Shown here in pieces: positions 1 through 6,796 of a stretch of 64,000 nt of DNA (position 1 is its first letter; every line of letters begins with the position of its first letter). The position numbers and the translations under genes were made by a program. Location: assembly GCF_048263965.1 (NCBI RefSeq), contig NZ_JBLXDO010000008.1, forward strand, positions 1 through 64,000, read 5' to 3'. The notes below the pieces were generated by a model. That model did no database searches and was not told the origin of the DNA. It worked only from the letters and a program-made list of their open reading frames with translations. Source of the DNA: Ferrimonas sp048263965. GTDB taxonomy: Bacteria; Pseudomonadota; Gammaproteobacteria; Enterobacterales; Shewanellaceae.

Positions 1-97
1 ATACAGACGCCGGATATACGTCCGCAAACCGATCTCATCAATGTCTTGCAACTGCAGGGGCGTCCATATATGTCTTTTCTCACAGAGTTCCCGTAAA

Positions 98-165
98 GGC
101 AACAAAACCAAAGACTCTGGATACCGGCGTTCGCCGGCCTGACGGTGCTGGGGGAGGCCGCGTCG
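98..165. repeat. Dispersed palindromic repeat, copy 1
   Basis: The sequence begins GGCAACAAAACC, continues with a GACTCTGGATACCGG core and reaches a perfect hairpin CCGGCG-TT-CGCCGG at 124-137. The same order of blocks returns at 331-398. Similarity continues weakly past the hairpin (GAC-GTG ... GAGGC). Repeats of this TGGATACCGG/CCGGCATGAC style are scattered between genes in many proteobacteria. I cannot say whether other copies exist outside the window. Confidence 0.55.
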
Positions 166-291
166 TAATGAATAAGCACCGAGCGTGCTGACGGTTCAGG
201 CAGAGAGCCTTAGGGCTGAGGGAGGACTTTACTAGCTAATCCTTCCTGCAGCAGCGACGAAGCGCTTCCCGCCCCTCATGCACAATCGTCT

Positions 292-309
292 CCCTGGCGC
301 ACGCCAGGG
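292..309. repeat. Perfect 8-bp inverted repeat
   Basis: CCCTGGCG and CGCCAGGG are separated by only two bases (CA). The hairpin lies 22 bases before the second repeat copy and is followed by GTCCAGTGGCTTT, so it is probably part of the same composite repeat. There is no T-run, so it does not look like a terminator. Confidence 0.45.
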
Positions 310-330
310 TCCAGTGGCTTTCCTACGCTA

Positions 331-398
331 GGCAACAAAACCGCAGACACTGGATACCGGCCAGCACCGGCATGACTGTGTTAGCCGAGGCTTCATGG
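331..398. repeat. Dispersed palindromic repeat, copy 2
   Basis: This is the second, more diverged copy of the unit at 98-165. It again starts GGCAACAAAACC and keeps GACACTGGATACCGG and CCGGCATGAC. The central palindrome is eroded here (CCGGCCAGCACCGG), whereas copy 1 has a perfect stem. The two copies are direct repeats 233 bases apart. Confidence 0.55.
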
Positions 399-842
399 TC
401 TTGATTGGGCTACGTGGTCTCTGACAGCTTCAGCAAGGTAAAGGATCACTTACTGAGCCAAGCGCACAGTGGTTGTTCAGAAGAACACTAGGACCCTGTG
501 GCTGTTAATCGGTGAAGCGCTTATCGAGGATGATTGAAATCGGTTGTTATCTTGCTGCATCTGACCGAATCTTATTCCCTGTCGTACTGTGTTATTCCAA
601 TCATACTTCCTTTGATGGACTGTCTGCGGACGACATTAACATGATAAGTGCAGCTATATCAGCAGCTTCTGATCTAAACGCCTGTGTGCTTTCAATAGGG
701 TGAACTTCGCTCGGTGATCAGGCTCAAACAGAGATAGGGGTGGAGTTAGACTTTGGTCAAATAGTCTAAGCTGAGAGGAAGTGATATACCTTCAATCACT
801 GACTCGCAGTATCCCAGAACAGACAACGGAATGAGGTAGAGT

Positions 843-1016
843 ATGAACGAATTTGATAAGACTCCTGAGAATGGTACCGAAGGCTTTAATGAGCGTGAGA
901 ACTGGCGTTCCGGTAACCTGGGTCGGCAACTGGTCGCGGTACTCGAAGATTCCTATGGTTCAGAAGTTGATGGCGATTCCCTGCAGAAGCACTGTGCTGA
1001 GGTGGCAAGAGGCTAA
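843..1016 (+). CDS. Small hypothetical protein (57 aa)
   Basis: This short ORF runs from ATG at 843 to TAA at 1014-1016. A purine-rich GAGGTAGAGT lies just upstream and could serve as a ribosome binding site. The product is hydrophilic and acidic at its start (MNEFDKTPENG), with no membrane segment or signal peptide. It holds one cysteine near the end (KHCAEV). Two turns of possible amphipathic helix (LGRQLVAVLEDSYG) are the only structural hint. I do not recognise the family. It ends about 70 bases before the tRNA-Trp promoter on the same strand. It may be a real small protein gene, but coding evidence is limited to the start site and frame. Confidence 0.45.
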   Translation: MNEFDKTPENGTEGFNERENWRSGNLGRQLVAVLEDSYGSEVDGDSLQKHCAEVARG

Positions 1017-1083
1017 AACTGTCTAAAATTACCGGTCATTGCTGGTTAGTTGGTCAGTCGGTTATTTTTCAATGAAAAAGGTC

Positions 1084-1111
1084 TTTACCTTTCAACCTGG
1101 GGACGTATAAT
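1084..1111 (+). promoter_or_regulatory. tRNA-Trp promoter
   Basis: TTTACC at 1084-1089 and a perfect TATAAT at 1106-1111 are 16 bases apart, which fits a sigma-70 promoter with a weak -35 box. The tRNA 5' end lies 15 bases after the -10 box, so the primary transcript would carry only a short leader. Confidence 0.65.
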
Positions 1112-1125
1112 TCACCTCGTTCGCT

Positions 1126-1202
1126 AGGGGTGTAGTTCCAATTGGTAGAACAGCGGTCTCCAAAACCGATGGTTGCGGGTTCGAGTCCTGCCACCCCTGC
1201 CA
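1126..1202 (+). tRNA. tRNA-Trp (anticodon CCA)
   Basis: A full cloverleaf is visible. The acceptor AGGGGTG (1126-1132) pairs with CACCCCT (1192-1198). The anticodon loop CTCCAAA at 1158-1164 gives CCA at 1160-1162, and the T-loop is GGTTCGAGTCC. G is the discriminator base and the CCA tail is encoded (1200-1202). It is a single-gene transcription unit with its own promoter and a strong terminator right behind it. Confidence 0.95.
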
Positions 1203-1210
1203 CATTCCAG

Positions 1211-1242
1211 ACGGCCCGCAGAGAAATCTGCGGGCCGTTTTG
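1211..1242 (+). terminator. Rho-independent terminator of tRNA-Trp
   Basis: A 12-bp stem (1211-1222 with 1227-1238) closes a GAAA tetraloop and is followed by a short T-run (TTTT). It begins only 8 bases after the CCA end of the tRNA. Confidence 0.85.
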
Positions 1243-1271
1243 CGTTTATGCCCTCCCACGCTCTTTACTGC

Positions 1272-1280
1272 TGGTATACA
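1272..1280 (+). promoter_or_regulatory. Possible extended -10 promoter for GNAT-holD-rimI
   Basis: TGGTATACA matches the extended -10 pattern (TG, one base, then a TATAAT-like hexamer). It lies between the tRNA terminator and the start of the three-gene operon. I see no good -35 box, which extended -10 promoters can do without. Confidence 0.35.
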
Positions 1281-1312
1281 CTGAGCCATCAAATTCATTG
1301 GACAGTTTGTTG

Positions 1313-1816
1313 ATGTCTACCTTTTCCATACGCCCCATGGTGACGAGTGACCTATTTGCCGTAGCGGAGATCTATCGCCAACGCAGTTGCGTCGAGAACT
1401 CGCTGCATACGCCCTTTATGTCAGAAGATGAGTGGCGAGCAAGGTTGCAGCAGATGGGGCGCGATCTTCAATGCCTGGTCGCGGTTCGGGAGGGAAAGGC
1501 GTTGGGCCATGCCTGCTTGATAACCTTTGGTGCTGAGCCGCGGCGCCGTCATGCCGCCAGTGTTGGGGTCGTAGTTCACTCGGAACACCGACGACAGGGA
1601 GTGGCCTCCAGCTTGCTGCGGGAGCTGATCGACACCTGCGACAACTGGCTGGGGATAACCCGCATCGAACTTGAAGTCTTTGCGTCCAATGAGGGAGCGG
1701 TGGCCCTTTATCGTAATCTTGGCTTTCGGGAAGAGGGAAGAATGAAAGGGTTTGCGTATCGCAATGGACAGTTGGAAGATGCGATCCTGATGGCAAGGTA
1801 TGAGGGAGTGGAGTGA
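1313..1816 (+). CDS. GNAT-family N-acetyltransferase
   Basis: This is a 167-residue protein of the GNAT acetyltransferase fold, which moves the acetyl group of acetyl-CoA to an amine. The acetyl-CoA binding signature is clear in the middle: SVGVVVHSEHRRQGVASSLL carries the Q/RxxGxG/A-type loop. The C-terminal part (NEGAVALYRNLGFREEGR) is the usual ending of such enzymes. I chose ATG 1313 because the frame upstream runs through the tRNA gene. The stop codon overlaps the holD start (TGATG), so it is the first gene of a GNAT-holD-rimI operon. The substrate cannot be told from sequence; it could be a protein or a small amine. Confidence 0.8.
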   Translation: MSTFSIRPMVTSDLFAVAEIYRQRSCVENSLHTPFMSEDEWRARLQQMGRDLQCLVAVREGKALGHACLITFGAEPRRRHAASVGVVVHSEHRRQGVASSLLRELIDTCDNWLGITRIELEVFASNEGAVALYRNLGFREEGRMKGFAYRNGQLEDAILMARYEGVE

Positions 1817-2169
1817 TGCAGGACGACACCGGGAAAAGGGCGTGCTTTCTGGCGACCCTGGGATTTACCCAGTGGAAGCTGAGGGAAGAGTACTCACAAG
1901 GCCTCCAGAGCGACTCTGCTGTCTCTGAGGGTGGACATAAACATAATGGGGTGACCATCAGCTTGCCGGGCCTCTCAGTGGCGCTGGGTGAGGATATCAG
2001 GCTGGCGCTTCAGGAGCTGGGCTTGGAGGAGTGCCTGGTTGAGGAAGATCAGGAGCGCAAGCTGGTGGTGCGCCAGGATGGTGAGGTGCATCTTGCTCTG
2101 ACGTCGGATGAACTCGGGTCTCCCCAAGGCAAGCGCCGCCTGTGGTCGGCGCTGAGGGAGGTAGCGTGA
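1816..2169 (+). CDS. holD: DNA polymerase III subunit psi
   Basis: The product (117 aa) starts with LATLGFTQWKLREE, which resembles the LGITQW segment near the N-terminus of E. coli HolD. The rest is poorly conserved, as is normal for psi, which links the clamp loader through chi to single-stranded DNA-binding protein. Position supports the call: the gene lies directly before rimI, as in E. coli, and overlaps it by four bases. It also overlaps the GNAT stop by one base, so the three genes are very probably translationally coupled. At 117 aa it is somewhat shorter than the E. coli protein (137 aa). The call rests on the N-terminal motif and gene order together. Confidence 0.7.
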   Translation: MQDDTGKRACFLATLGFTQWKLREEYSQGLQSDSAVSEGGHKHNGVTISLPGLSVALGEDIRLALQELGLEECLVEEDQERKLVVRQDGEVHLALTSDELGSPQGKRRLWSALREVA

Positions 2170-2615
2170 GTCATCGCTTTGTGCCTATGGACTCGGTTGA
2201 ACTGGATGAACTGTTCGCCATCGAGCAGTCGTGCCATGATTTTCCCTGGAGCCGCACGACACTGGCCAGCTGTATTGGAGCCGGTTATCAAGGTGAGGTG
2301 CTGATGTGGCGGGGCCGAGCCGTGGGTTACTACATCACCCAGACTGTGGTGGGTGAGGCGACCCTGATGAACATCTGCATTCTGCCGGAGCTTCGGGGGC
2401 AGGGGCTGGGAAGACATCTTCTGCATCGCTGTCTGCAGCAGCTCAGCAGTGAGCAGGCAGATTGCTGCTTCCTGGAGGTTAGGGCGGGCAACACTCCCGC
2501 CCTGGGTCTGTACAGGCGAATCGGCTTTGAGCCCCTGGCGGTTCGTAAAGGCTATTATCAGGGAGAGGGCGGCCGCGAAGACGCGGTGATCATGAAGCTG
2601 ACCCTGAGCGAATAA
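2166..2615 (+). CDS. rimI: Ribosomal protein S18-alanine N-acetyltransferase RimI
   Basis: RimI acetylates the N-terminal alanine of ribosomal protein S18. The 149-residue product has the GNAT core: MNICILPELRGQGLGRHLL contains the RGQGLG acetyl-CoA loop. FLEVRAGNTPALGLYRRIGF is typical of the RimI subfamily, and an early IEQSCHDFPWS motif is also characteristic. The start is GTG at 2166, overlapping the holD stop by four bases; this gives a length close to E. coli RimI (148 aa). A terminator hairpin follows 12 bases after the stop. Confidence 0.9.
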   Translation: MSHRFVPMDSVELDELFAIEQSCHDFPWSRTTLASCIGAGYQGEVLMWRGRAVGYYITQTVVGEATLMNICILPELRGQGLGRHLLHRCLQQLSSEQADCCFLEVRAGNTPALGLYRRIGFEPLAVRKGYYQGEGGREDAVIMKLTLSE

Positions 2616-2627
2616 TCTATTACACGT

Positions 2628-2655
2628 AAAAAAGGAGCCTGACGGCTCCTTTTTT
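2628..2655. terminator. Bidirectional terminator between rimI and lipA
   Basis: AAAAAAGGAGCC and GGCTCCTTTTTT form a 12-bp stem around TGAC. The A and T runs on either side let it end both the rightward rimI transcript and the leftward lipA transcript, whose stop codon is adjacent. Confidence 0.85.
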
Positions 2656-3624
2656 CTATTTCACCTCTTTGCCCTGGGCCTGGAGGTCCGCGTGATAACT
2701 GGACCTGACGAGAGGACCACAGGCGGACTGAGTGAAACCCAATTCCAGAGAGTAGTCTCTCAGTGCGTCGAACTCCGCGGGCGGCACGTAACGCTCCACA
2801 GCGAGGTGGTGTCTGCTCGGTTGCAGGTACTGCCCCAGGGTCAGCATCTCAACATTGTGAGCACGCAGATCCCTCAGCACTTCCTGGATCTCCTCGTTGG
2901 TCTCACCCAGTCCCATCATCAGTCCGGACTTGGTGGGCACTTGTGGGTGAATCTCCTTGAACTTCTTAAGCAGATCCAGTGACCACTGGTAGTTGGCGCC
3001 CGGGCGAGCCTTACGATAGAGGCGAGGCGCGGTTTCCAGGTTGTGGTTGAACACATCCGGCGGCTCGGTGGCCAGGATCTCCAGGGCGCGGTCGATGCGG
3101 CCTCGGAAATCGGGCACCAAAATCTCAATTTTTATGTGAGGTGACAGGGCGCGGATCTCGCGAATGCAGTCGGCAAAGTGCTGAGCGCCGCCGTCACGCA
3201 GGTCATCCCGATCTACCGAGGTGATCACCACATACTTGAGCTTCATGTCGCGGATGGTTCTGGCCAGCTTTAGCGGTTCCTCAGTATCCGGCTTCAGCGG
3301 ACGGCCATGGGCCACATCGCAGAAGGGGCAGCGACGGGTGCAGATCGCCCCCAATATCATAAAGGTGGCGGTGCCGTGGTTGAAGCACTCGGACAGGTTG
3401 GGGCAGGAGGCCTCTTCACAGACTGAGTGCAGTCCATGCTTGCGCATGGCGCTCTTAACTTCATCGATCTTCTGACTGGAAGCGGGCAGCTTAACCCTCA
3501 GCCAGTCGGGCTTGCGGAGCATCTCTTGCCGATCTGTGGGTACCACTTTCACGGGGATGCGGGCGACCTTCTCGGCATCACGCAGTTTGACGCCGGGAAC
3601 CAGACGCTGTGGGCGTTCACTCAT
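2656..3624 (-). CDS. lipA: Lipoyl synthase
   Basis: LipA inserts two sulfur atoms into protein-bound octanoyl groups to make lipoyl cofactor for pyruvate and 2-oxoglutarate dehydrogenases and the glycine cleavage system. Both iron-sulfur clusters are visible: CEEASCPNLSEC for the auxiliary cluster and the radical-SAM motif CTRRCPFC. The length (322 aa) matches E. coli LipA (321). I chose ATG 3624, which follows AAGGA at proper spacing; an in-frame ATG 15 bases upstream lacks this. The gene overlaps the end of lipB by 8 bases, so the two are coupled in one operon and LipB supplies LipA's substrate. Confidence 0.96.
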   Translation of the reverse strand: MSERPQRLVPGVKLRDAEKVARIPVKVVPTDRQEMLRKPDWLRVKLPASSQKIDEVKSAMRKHGLHSVCEEASCPNLSECFNHGTATFMILGAICTRRCPFCDVAHGRPLKPDTEEPLKLARTIRDMKLKYVVITSVDRDDLRDGGAQHFADCIREIRALSPHIKIEILVPDFRGRIDRALEILATEPPDVFNHNLETAPRLYRKARPGANYQWSLDLLKKFKEIHPQVPTKSGLMMGLGETNEEIQEVLRDLRAHNVEMLTLGQYLQPSRHHLAVERYVPPAEFDALRDYSLELGFTQSACGPLVRSSYHADLQAQGKEVK

Positions 3625-4270
3625 GGGGCAATCCTTCACTCAGGGTCAGCTGGGTGTAGCCCAGCTTGTTATAGAATATCTGTGCCAGCTCATCGGCTGC
3701 CTGGGAGACGTTCCTGGGGCCACCCAGGTGGGAGGTCTGGACCATCTCCATCCCCGCGTAACCACAGGGATTGATTCTCAGAAAGGGGCTGATGTCCATG
3801 TCAACGTTCAGGGCCAGTCCGTGGAATGAGCAGCCTTTGCGAATTCTCAGGCCCAGGGAGGCCACCTTGCGGTCATCCACATAGACGCCAGGGGCATCGG
3901 CTTTGGCGTAGGCGGTGATGTCGTAGGGAGCCAGCAGTTCAATCAGGCTCTCTTCGATGTGGGTCACCAGTTGGCGAACCCCGATGCCCAGTCGTTTGAT
4001 GTTCAGCAGTGGGTAGGCCACCAGCTGTCCCGGGCCGTGATAGGTAACCTGGCCGCCTCTGTCTACCTGAACCACAGGAATGTCGCCGGTGTTGAGCAGG
4101 TGCTCCTCTTTGCCTGCCTGGCCCTGGGTAAAGACCGGGGCGTGCTCAAGCAGCCAAAGCTCGTCGGCATCGTCCTGAGTTCGGGTGTCGGTGAAGTGCT
4201 GCATCGCCTGCCAGACGGGCTCATAGGGCTGTAGCCCCAGGCGACGCACGATAAGAGTTTTTGCGACCAA
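3617..4270 (-). CDS. lipB: Octanoyl-[acyl carrier protein]-protein N-octanoyltransferase
   Basis: LipB moves octanoate from acyl carrier protein to the lipoyl domains of target enzymes. The 217-residue product has the RGGQVTYHGPGQLVAYP substrate segment, the catalytic lysine in KVASLGLRI and the catalytic cysteine in INPCGYAG. The start is uncertain. Alignment with family members favours TTG at 4270, but AAAGGA sits directly against it with no spacer, and no ATG lies in frame nearby. It is followed by lipA with an 8-base overlap and preceded by ybeD, the same order as in E. coli. Confidence 0.95.
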   Translation of the reverse strand: MVAKTLIVRRLGLQPYEPVWQAMQHFTDTRTQDDADELWLLEHAPVFTQGQAGKEEHLLNTGDIPVVQVDRGGQVTYHGPGQLVAYPLLNIKRLGIGVRQLVTHIEESLIELLAPYDITAYAKADAPGVYVDDRKVASLGLRIRKGCSFHGLALNVDMDISPFLRINPCGYAGMEMVQTSHLGGPRNVSQAADELAQIFYNKLGYTQLTLSEGLPHE

Positions 4271-4344
4271 TCCTTTATCACGCCATGTGGGAAGAGATAG
4301 GCCGCATTATACCTGCACAAGGCATAAATGCCAGATAGATCACA

Positions 4345-4608
4345 TTATAGAACCCGGATTACGCCGTCGATTGCGCCAAGCTCGGTATACAAAGCTTCCA
4401 GCTGCTCCTTGCTGGTGGCGGTGATATTGATGGTCACCGAGTGGTAGCTTCCTTTGCTGCTGGGGCGGACGGAGGGTTGGTAGTCCCCGGGGGCATGAGT
4501 CTGGATCACCGCCACTACCTTGTCAGGCAGGGATTCATCGGCGTGACCGATTACCTTAAACGGAAAACGGCAGGGGAACTCCAGAAGTTCGTCAAATTTG
4601 GTATCCAT
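4345..4608 (-). CDS. ybeD: UPF0250/DUF493 family protein YbeD
   Basis: This is a small 87-residue protein with the whole-length DUF493 pattern: an N-terminal LLEFPCRFPFKVIG, a central SSKGSYHSVTINITA strand and a C-terminal IDGVIRVL. The fold in E. coli YbeD resembles the regulatory ACT-like domains, but its function is not established. It lies between dacA and lipB as in E. coli and many relatives. Confidence 0.92.
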   Translation of the reverse strand: MDTKFDELLEFPCRFPFKVIGHADESLPDKVVAVIQTHAPGDYQPSVRPSSKGSYHSVTINITATSKEQLEALYTELGAIDGVIRVL

Positions 4609-4681
4609 GATTACTCCAACAGGATTTGTTCGGCTGCAGCCGTTATGGGGATTAGTGTATCAAATTTCAATCACCGCCAAT

Positions 4682-4707
4682 GAAAAAGGCCTGCAAACGC
4701 AGGCCTT
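4682..4707 (-). terminator. Terminator after dacA
   Basis: AAGGCCTGC and GCAGGCCTT form a 9-bp stem around a four-base loop. On the minus strand it is followed by a run of Ts (TTTTTCA). It separates dacA from ybeD-lipB-lipA, so the lipoate genes may have their own promoter in 4609-4743. Confidence 0.75.
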
Positions 4708-4743
4708 CACTGTTCAGGGGCCCCCTGGGGAGGGCGCTTGCCC

Positions 4744-5910
4744 TTAGTTAAACCAGCTCATCACCAGCAGCTTGATGTAGTCGATCAGCTTGGAGAACCA
4801 GGAGCCTTCCTCTACGTCTTGCAGAGCTACCAGCTTGTACTCGGCAATGTCCTTGCCATCCAACTGGAAGTAGAGCTTGCCCACCACCTGGCCTTTGGAC
4901 AGAGGGGCTTTGAGCTCTTCAGTCAGCTCAAAGTTGGCTTCCAGCTTTTCCGCCTGACCGCGATAGATGGTAACCGGGGTGTCTTCAAGCACGCCCAGGC
5001 TCACTTCGGGCTGGCTGCCGTACCAGATCTTGTGGCTGACAAACTGATCACCGGCCTTGTAGGGAGTAACGGTTTCGAAGAAGCGGAAACCGTAGTTCAG
5101 CAGCTTCTTACTTTCAGCTTCACGGGAAGAGGAACTCTTGGCACCCATCACCACGCTCACCAGGCGCATATCACCGCGCTTGGCGGATGCCACCAGGCTG
5201 TAGCCGGCGTTGCTGGTGTGGCCGGTCTTGATGCCATCCACGCCCAGGCTGCGATCCCACAGCAGGCCGTTACGGTTGTGCTGACGGATTTTGTTGAAGG
5301 TGAACTCCTTCTCCGCGTAGAGGGCATACTCCTCTGGCACGTCCCGAATCAGGGACTGACCCAGCAGCGCCATGTCATAGGCGGTGGTGAAGTGTTCGTC
5401 GTTGTCCAGGCCGTGGGCGTTGGCGAAATGGGTGTCCATCATCCCCAACTGGGTGCTCCAGGCGTTCATCAGGTCGGTGAAGGCGCCCTGGCTGCCGGCA
5501 ACGTGCTCGGCGATGGCCACACAGGCGTCGTTACCGGACTGGATCACCATGCCGCGGTTCAGATCTTCCAGCAGTACCTCTTTGCCCACTTCGATGAACA
5601 TCTTGGAGGAGTCGGGGAAGTTCTTGGACCAGGCGTTTTTGCTGATCTTGACCTTGTCTGTCAGTTTGACGTTGCCCTGAGCCAGCTCCTGGCCCAGAAC
5701 ATAGGAGGTCATCATCTTGGTCAGGCTGGCTGGCGCCCGACGCTCGTAAGCGTTCTCTTCAGCCAGGATCTGCCCGGTCTGAAAGTCCATCAATACATAG
5801 GAGGTGGCGTTTACCGACGGCGGATTGGGCACCACGGCGGGGATGGCAGTGGCGGAGGCGGCAAACAGCAGGCCTGACAGGCCCAAAAGCGAGTGCTTCA
5901 GATTTTTCAT
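4744..5910 (-). CDS. dacA: D-alanyl-D-alanine carboxypeptidase (PBP5-type)
   Basis: This penicillin-binding protein trims the terminal D-alanine from peptidoglycan pentapeptides in the periplasm. A cleavable signal peptide ends near SATAIPAV. The three active-site motifs are present: SLTK (serine nucleophile), SGN and KTG in IKTGHTSNAG. The C-terminal 20 residues (SWFSKLIDYIKLLVMSWFN) form an amphipathic helix that would anchor the enzyme to the outer face of the inner membrane, as in E. coli PBP5. I chose ATG 5910 because it places the signal peptide at the N-terminus and gives 388 aa; the frame is open further upstream without a plausible start. Confidence 0.95.
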   Translation of the reverse strand: MKNLKHSLLGLSGLLFAASATAIPAVVPNPPSVNATSYVLMDFQTGQILAEENAYERRAPASLTKMMTSYVLGQELAQGNVKLTDKVKISKNAWSKNFPDSSKMFIEVGKEVLLEDLNRGMVIQSGNDACVAIAEHVAGSQGAFTDLMNAWSTQLGMMDTHFANAHGLDNDEHFTTAYDMALLGQSLIRDVPEEYALYAEKEFTFNKIRQHNRNGLLWDRSLGVDGIKTGHTSNAGYSLVASAKRGDMRLVSVVMGAKSSSSREAESKKLLNYGFRFFETVTPYKAGDQFVSHKIWYGSQPEVSLGVLEDTPVTIYRGQAEKLEANFELTEELKAPLSKGQVVGKLYFQLDGKDIAEYKLVALQDVEEGSWFSKLIDYIKLLVMSWFN

Positions 5911-5992
5911 AATGACTAGACTGGAATCCTGTGCGTTTGATGTTAGTCGTGTGTCCTTAACACCGAAAGGGGAGTATATCACTTGGTTCCCT

Positions 5993-6796
5993 TTACCGGA
6001 CAAAAGTTTCCGGCGCATCTGAACTTTCATAAATCGTAAAGGCACCGGGGTATCCGGCGGCTTTTATGGTGTCCAGCATCTCCCGGCTGCGAAAGGGGTC
6101 CTCGATGGGGCCCAGTTGCAGCTTGTACAGCCCTCCCTGCCGCAGCAACCGGCTGCCGACGCTATAAGTCTGCTCCAGTTTAACGGCCAGCTGCTGCAGC
6201 GCCTGTTCATTGGAGGAGGCGGTCAACTGCAGATACTGGTTCACCTGTGCCTGGGGCAGCAGAGGCGCGGGGTTGGGCTCGGTGGCCAGGGCTTCGATGC
6301 GCACCTTGGCGGTGCCCTGCTTCAGCATCCCGAGGTGGAAGGCGGCGGCATAGGAGAGATCGATAAGCCGGTTGCCGTGGAAGGGGCCGCGATCATTGGC
6401 CCGAACCACCACACTCTGTCCATTGTCCAGGTTGGTCACCTTCAGGTAGGTGGGCAGGGGCAGGCTCTTGTGGGCGGCGCTGAAGCCATACATGTCGTAG
6501 GTCTCACCATTGGAGGTGAGGTGGCCATGAAATTTGGCGCCGTACCAGGAAGCGGTGCCCTCCTCAACGTAGCCTGAGGCGCTCTTCATCACCTGGTAGT
6601 TGCGGCCAAACACCATGTAGTCCCTGTTGCCCTGCTTGCTGGGGGATTCATACCTGGGCCTGGGCTGCTCCAACTGACTCACATCCGGGGCATTGCTTGG
6701 GGCCCTGTCCTGGGAGATCTGGTAGCGGCCGCTGCTGCACCCGGTCAGCAGCCCCAGGGCAACCAGCCCGACGAGGGTGAGCTTAAGGTTGGTCAT
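5993..6796 (-). CDS. rlpA: Septal ring lytic transglycosylase/lipoprotein RlpA
   Basis: The protein begins with a lipoprotein signal ending in LLTGC, so it should be lipid-anchored, most likely in the outer membrane. A double-psi beta-barrel domain follows (GTASWYGAKFHGHLTSNG, then VVRANDRGPF and LIDLSYAAA). A SPOR domain that binds denuded glycan at the septum closes the protein (YKLQLGPIEDPFRSREM). RlpA cleaves such glycan strands in some species and is structural in others. ATG 6796 is preceded by AGGA at good spacing; the start overlaps the end of mltB by 14 bases. Confidence 0.93.
   Translation of the reverse strand: MTNLKLTLVGLVALGLLTGCSSGRYQISQDRAPSNAPDVSQLEQPRPRYESPSKQGNRDYMVFGRNYQVMKSASGYVEEGTASWYGAKFHGHLTSNGETYDMYGFSAAHKSLPLPTYLKVTNLDNGQSVVVRANDRGPFHGNRLIDLSYAAAFHLGMLKQGTAKVRIEALATEPNPAPLLPQAQVNQYLQLTASSNEQALQQLAVKLEQTYSVGSRLLRQGGLYKLQLGPIEDPFRSREMLDTIKAAGYPGAFTIYESSDAPETFVR

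Larger units (their letters stand above)
1..842. other. Intergenic stretch without a convincing gene
   Basis: I see no supported gene in this stretch. It holds two copies of a degenerate repeat (98-165 and 331-398) and a small perfect hairpin (292-309). A short open frame at 512-703 has a GTG start, no Shine-Dalgarno sequence and no recognisable motif, so I do not call it. A minus-strand frame that stays open from about 180 to the window edge runs straight through the first repeat copy and looks like a by-product of the repeat. A gene lying to the left of the window could still end or begin near position 1. Confidence 0.5.

Noticed and set aside
1..180. Minus-strand frame open to the window edge, with an AGERRYPES-like peptide
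   Set aside because: The frame runs through the palindromic repeat, which by itself yields this kind of peptide in one frame. There is no start codon with a ribosome binding site.
512..703. 63-codon frame starting with GTG
   Set aside because: No ribosome binding site, no motif, and composition unlike neighbouring genes.
4738..5877. Long plus-strand frame opposite dacA
   Set aside because: It is the antisense shadow of a clear PBP5 gene and its product is low-complexity with many Val, Gly, Leu and His, typical of reversed GC-rich codons.
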